From an uncultured Chlamydiae bacterium (GTDB lineage Bacteria; Chlamydiota; Chlamydiia; Chlamydiales; SM23-39): a DNA stretch of 7,164 nt. Position 1 is the first letter of the stretch; each line of letters begins with the position of its first letter. The translations under genes were made by a program, and so were the position numbers. This document shows, piece after piece, positions 4,800 through 7,164 of this stretch. The notes under the pieces were generated by a model, which did not search any database, was not told the DNA's origin, and saw nothing but the letters and a program-made list of their open reading frames with translations. The stretch lies in NCBI GenBank assembly GCA_903909295.1, contig CAIVVG010000203.1, forward strand, positions 1 through 7,164, read 5' to 3'.

Positions 4800-4872
4800 G
4801 GGCGTATAGCTCAGTTGGTAGAGCGCCTGTCTTACACACAGGTGGTCATAGGTTCGAGTCCTTTTGCGCCCA
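4800..4872 (+). tRNA. tRNA-Val, anticodon TAC
   Basis: A 73-base cloverleaf. The acceptor GGGCGTA/TGCGCCC has one T-G wobble, the D stem is GCTC/GAGC, and the anticodon stem CCTGT/ACAGG is perfect. The loop CTTACAC gives TAC at 4833-4835. The T arm ATAGG-TTCGAGT-CCTTT has a T50-T64 mismatch. The discriminator is A and no CCA is encoded. It is the first of a plus-strand pair with tRNA-Asp, seven bases upstream of it, an arrangement common in bacteria. Confidence 0.95.
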
Positions 4873-4879
4873 AGACCTT

Positions 4880-4953
4880 GCGGGAGTAGTTCAATTGGTT
4901 AGAGCGCCGCCCTGTCACGGCGGAAGTTGCGGGTTCGAGCCCCGTCTCCCGCG
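4880..4953 (+). tRNA. tRNA-Asp, anticodon GTC
   Basis: A 74-base cloverleaf. The acceptor GCGGGAG/CTCCCGC and the anticodon stem CCGCC/GGCGG are perfect. The loop CTGTCAC gives GTC at 4914-4916. The T arm is GCGGG-TTCGAGC-CCCGT, and the discriminator is G as expected for tRNA-Asp. No CCA is encoded. The last three bases are also the start of a downstream hairpin (4951-4966). Confidence 0.96.
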
Positions 4954-4966
4954 CATTTTTATGCGC
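4951..4966 (+). repeat. Hairpin overlapping the tRNA-Asp 3' end
   Basis: GCGCAT (4951-4956) pairs perfectly with ATGCGC (4961-4966) over a TTTT loop. Its left arm uses the last three bases of tRNA-Asp. The T5 run at 4974-4979 begins only seven bases after the stem, and it follows an A-run, so termination here would be weak or partial. It may help tRNA 3' processing or attenuate read-through into the YitT gene. Confidence 0.55.
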
Positions 4967-4997
4967 ACAAAAAAGTTTTTCGAGGTATGGTGCAATT

Positions 4998-5912
4998 ATG
5001 GCCTCTAAAACACTCTCTCAGAAAATCCGGTCCCACTTCATGCACTATCTTGGCATCACCATCGGTGCCTTCATCGCGGCAGCGGCCCTCCGGGTCTTCC
5101 TGGTCCCTAACGATCTGATCGATGGCGGCGTCATCGGTATCTCCCTGATCCTAGGACGTCTTTACGGCAACGCCTACATTTCATTCTTCTTCCTTATTTT
5201 GAACTTGCCCTTCGTCTACTTGGCCTATCGCTATATCCGTAGATCCTTCGTGATCCACATGTTTGCAGCGATGGTTCTCTTTGCCTTCTTCCTCTGGATC
5301 CTCCAGAGACTCCCCTCCTTTTCAGCCGACTCGTTAGAGGCCATCGTCATCGGTGGCGCTCTCCTCGGCGCTGGCGCCGGGCTCATCATCCGCAACGGAG
5401 GATGCACCGACGGAACAGAAATCTTAGCGATCTTGATCAACCGAACCAAGGGATTTACTGTCGGCCAGGTGATCTTCGTCCTCAATGTCTTTATCTTCAC
5501 CGCCTACGGATGGATTTTTACTGACTGGCACATCGCCTTGCGATCGCTGATGACTTACGTCGTGGCTTTCAAAACCATGGATATCGTCATTGCGGGGCTA
5601 GAAGAGCTCAAGTCGGTTCTGATCATGTGTAGCAAGCCCGATAAATTGAGCAAAATCATCACACACGAATTGGGATTGGGTCTCACTTTCATCAAAGGAA
5701 AAGGGGGCTATTCAGGAGAAGACCGAGATATCTTGTTCATCATCGTCGAACGCCTGGATTTAGCCGAACTCAAAGAGATCGTCCTACGCGAAGACCCGAC
5801 CGCCTTTATCGCCATTGAAAATCTCCATGAAGTGGCCTATGGAAAAGCGGCTAAGGCCATTTCCATGCGCCGCAAAAATCGACGCTCCTTTTCCAACGCA
5901 CTTAAGAGTTGA
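4998..5912 (+). CDS. yitT: YitT family membrane protein (DUF161 + DUF2179)
   Basis: A 304-residue inner-membrane protein with the full YitT layout. Hydrophobic segments lie near residues 17-36, 42-53, 60-79, 84-102, 114-132, 155-175 and 183-200. They include the signatures PNDLIDGGVIGIS (37-49), GAGAGLIIRNGGCTDGTEILA (124-144) and KTMDIVIAGLEELKSV (192-207). A cytosolic C-terminal DUF2179 domain (about 206-285) contains GKGGYSGEDRDILFIIV (234-250). The length is close to B. subtilis YitT (about 280 aa). The transported substrate, if any, is not established for the family. The tail 289-304 is strongly basic (RRKNRR). ATG 4998 has a GAGG 12 bases upstream, a rather long spacing. The gene begins 44 bases after tRNA-Asp with no clear terminator or promoter between, so it is probably transcribed with the tRNAs. 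Confidence 0.9.
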   Translation: MASKTLSQKIRSHFMHYLGITIGAFIAAAALRVFLVPNDLIDGGVIGISLILGRLYGNAYISFFFLILNLPFVYLAYRYIRRSFVIHMFAAMVLFAFFLWILQRLPSFSADSLEAIVIGGALLGAGAGLIIRNGGCTDGTEILAILINRTKGFTVGQVIFVLNVFIFTAYGWIFTDWHIALRSLMTYVVAFKTMDIVIAGLEELKSVLIMCSKPDKLSKIITHELGLGLTFIKGKGGYSGEDRDILFIIVERLDLAELKEIVLREDPTAFIAIENLHEVAYGKAAKAISMRRKNRRSFSNALKS

Positions 5913-5938
5913 TTTAAGAGTCCCTTTTCTGCTACGCT
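5909..5938 (+). promoter_or_regulatory. Possible promoter before the 209-aa gene
   Basis: TTGATT (5909-5914, four of six) lies 18 bases before TACGCT (5933-5938). The -10 is weak but has an upstream TG in the extended position (5930-5931), like the lipoprotein-pair promoter. The leader to ATG 5970 would be about 25 bases. An 8-base direct repeat, TTAAGAGT (5902-5909 and 5914-5921), overlaps the -35. Confidence 0.35.
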
Positions 5939-5969
5939 CGTCCGACATTTAAATGAATCTTTAAACTCT

Positions 5970-6599
5970 ATGCGTAGTTTTTATCCTTGGCCTACATTCC
6001 CCGTCCACCTCGACCGCGCCGTTGCCCGCTCTCTCAGTTTGCGATTTGCGTTGCAGGAACTATTGCAGGGATTGCATCTCCTCGAAGTGAGCCGCCAATC
6101 AGAAATAGGCACCCTGAAAGAGGTAGAAAAGTTTTTGCTCCTCTCTCTAGAGAACCCCCTCTCGCAGAAGAGCGGTGTGCTGGACAAACTTTGCTTTTAT
6201 TCTGAGATCTTGCTACAACGGCAGGTGAGCACGTTAGAAGAGATGCGCGGCATAATTCTACAACTGTGCGAAAACAAAAAATGGATCCCCTCACCCGATT
6301 GGTCGCTCTTCTTGGATCGGCTCCACTTGGGGTTCCTCTGCTTCTTTGAGGCTTTGAATGCCCCTGTATACGCGGCGAGATCCGACGAAAATGTCTTGGT
6401 ATTTTTAATGGAACACAAAGAGCCCATCAACCGCTATCTCGGCCCCCACACGTTGGAAAACCTCTTTCACTCCTTTTTTCCCGAAGGGCAAGATCAGCTC
6501 CGCGCCGTACTCTACGAAGGCTTTAGTCGCCGCGGATTCTCCTCCTTTTTCCACAAAATAGAACCCTTGATCGCTGTGAGTTTTTATGAAGGCGACTGA
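5970..6599 (+). CDS. Conserved-looking hypothetical protein, leucine-rich, soluble (209 aa)
   Basis: I do not recognise this 209-residue protein. It has no signal peptide, membrane segment or cofactor motif. It is rich in Leu, Phe, Glu and Arg with heptad-like helical stretches (about 16-42, 47-58, 66-104, 113-130, 140-170), so an all-helical cytosolic fold is likely. The N-terminus is aromatic and proline-rich (MRSFYPWPTFPVHLDRA). The base pattern is that of a real gene: consistent codon use over the whole length and a 14-base overlap with the following frame. ATG 5970 has no Shine-Dalgarno site, only an AT-rich leader; a later start would remove the aromatic N-terminus. It and the next gene form a unit, with the TGA of this gene lying downstream of the next gene's ATG, so translational coupling and a shared role are likely. 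Confidence 0.72.
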   Translation: MRSFYPWPTFPVHLDRAVARSLSLRFALQELLQGLHLLEVSRQSEIGTLKEVEKFLLLSLENPLSQKSGVLDKLCFYSEILLQRQVSTLEEMRGIILQLCENKKWIPSPDWSLFLDRLHLGFLCFFEALNAPVYAARSDENVLVFLMEHKEPINRYLGPHTLENLFHSFFPEGQDQLRAVLYEGFSRRGFSSFFHKIEPLIAVSFYEGD

Positions 6600-7164
6600 A
6601 CTGATTTCGGAACTCAAACTCCTTCTCCAAGAAGAGGGCTCCCCGCTTGCAAGCGCCGAAGACGCCGCCTATTTCCGCCAGAAATGGACTCCTCCCAAAG
6701 TCGCGCCGCCTCCCCCCATAATTCCCATAGAACTCTCTCCCCCGCCCCCTCCACCAAAACCGCTACCACGCCCTGTGGAGCACACTCCTCCTCCCACACC
6801 ACTACCCGCTCCAGAGCCTATAAAAGTAGAGGCCGCCTCATTTGTGGAAATCCGCCGCATCGTGGCAAAAGTATCCCCCGAGCTGCGCATCTTGGGTGAG
6901 ATTCCGAACGATGCGATTGCAAAAAAAATCGCCCATCGATGGAAAACAAAAAATCAAGCCGCCCCTATTTCCATACTCTCCTTCCAAGAATCCAAAGAAC
7001 AAAGAGCCCTATTAGAACAAATCGCTATCGCCCTCGATGTCTATTTCGGCCCGGCGAGGCTGATTGAAGCGGAAACCATCGAAAAGGAAAAGCAGTGGGA
7101 CGCCTTTCTCTCCGTCGATGGACTCAAGCTCATCGTCACCTGCGACTACTCCCTCTGGCAGCTG
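6586..7164 (+). CDS. Hypothetical protein with proline-rich linker, cut by window edge (193+ aa)
   Basis: An open frame from ATG 6586 to the window end, unbroken for 193 codons. Residues 1-34 form a short helical N-terminal module (MKATELISELKLLLQEEG...). Residues 36-78 are a proline-rich linker with runs such as PPPP and SPPPPPPKP, 23 prolines in about 43 residues. From 80 a globular region follows (FVEIRRIVAKVSPELRILGEIPND, then WDAFLSVDGLKLIVTCDYSLWQL at the edge), with mixed helix and strand and no membrane segment. The linker suggests a flexible tether between two domains or a partner-binding arm. It overlaps the preceding gene by 14 bases and has no good ribosome site, so coupled translation is likely. 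Any family assignment needs the missing C-terminal part. Confidence 0.75.
   Translation, partial: MKATELISELKLLLQEEGSPLASAEDAAYFRQKWTPPKVAPPPPIIPIELSPPPPPPKPLPRPVEHTPPPTPLPAPEPIKVEAASFVEIRRIVAKVSPELRILGEIPNDAIAKKIAHRWKTKNQAAPISILSFQESKEQRALLEQIAIALDVYFGPARLIEAETIEKEKQWDAFLSVDGLKLIVTCDYSLWQL

Noticed and set aside
6669..6890. A minus-strand glycine/serine-rich open frame at the right end
   Set aside because: It is the reverse reading of the proline-rich linker of the plus-strand gene, and the plus frame is coherent on both sides of the linker.

Overview
This window looks like a chromosomal housekeeping segment from a Gram-negative bacterium with roughly balanced base composition. The gene mix (SurE, a PutP-type SSS transporter, a YitT/DUF161 membrane protein, a TtcA-like tRNA thiolase, a tiny SEC-C protein, two small lipoprotein-like proteins, and four tRNA genes with no encoded CCA end) and the weak or missing Shine-Dalgarno sites of several genes would fit an environmental member of the Chlamydiota/PVC group. 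This placement is an inference and is not proven by any single marker. I saw no phage, transposase, CRISPR or toxin-antitoxin gene.

Layout from left to right. Positions 1-191 (minus) are the start of a P-loop NTPase/kinase cut by the window edge. Positions 192-423 hold no gene but carry six closely packed, different hairpins. A strong intrinsic terminator (424-449) then ends a minus-strand unit of tRNA-Thr(TGT) and tRNA-Tyr(GTA), with a good promoter at 633-661. Upstream of these, also on the minus strand, is a 65-residue SEC-C zinc-motif protein. The plus-strand block follows: a TtcA-like protein (936-1688), a PutP-like sodium/solute symporter (1713-3149) and SurE (3154-3975). The spacing of 24 and 4 bases suggests co-transcription, at least of putP and surE.

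surE runs tail-to-tail into a minus-strand pair of small exported or lipoprotein genes (4665 to 3923). Its last 53 bases overlap the 3' end of the distal one. The intergenic region 4666-4799 carries back-to-back promoters whose -35 elements overlap. Leftward they drive the lipoprotein pair. Rightward they drive tRNA-Val(TAC), tRNA-Asp(GTC) and probably the YitT-family gene 44 bases downstream. The right end holds two unrecognised, translationally overlapping genes: a 209-residue leucine-rich soluble protein, and a protein with a proline-rich linker that runs off the window.

The genes do not form one obvious pathway. Translation-related functions are concentrated here (four tRNAs and a tRNA-modifying enzyme), next to transport, nucleotide salvage or stress (SurE) and envelope functions. 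The points most worth a second look are the hairpin array at 222-411, the PutP homologue whose sodium-ligand Ser-Thr pair is replaced by Asn-Val while the proline-site motif is kept, the surE/lipoprotein antisense overlap, and the unrecognised gene pair at the right end.
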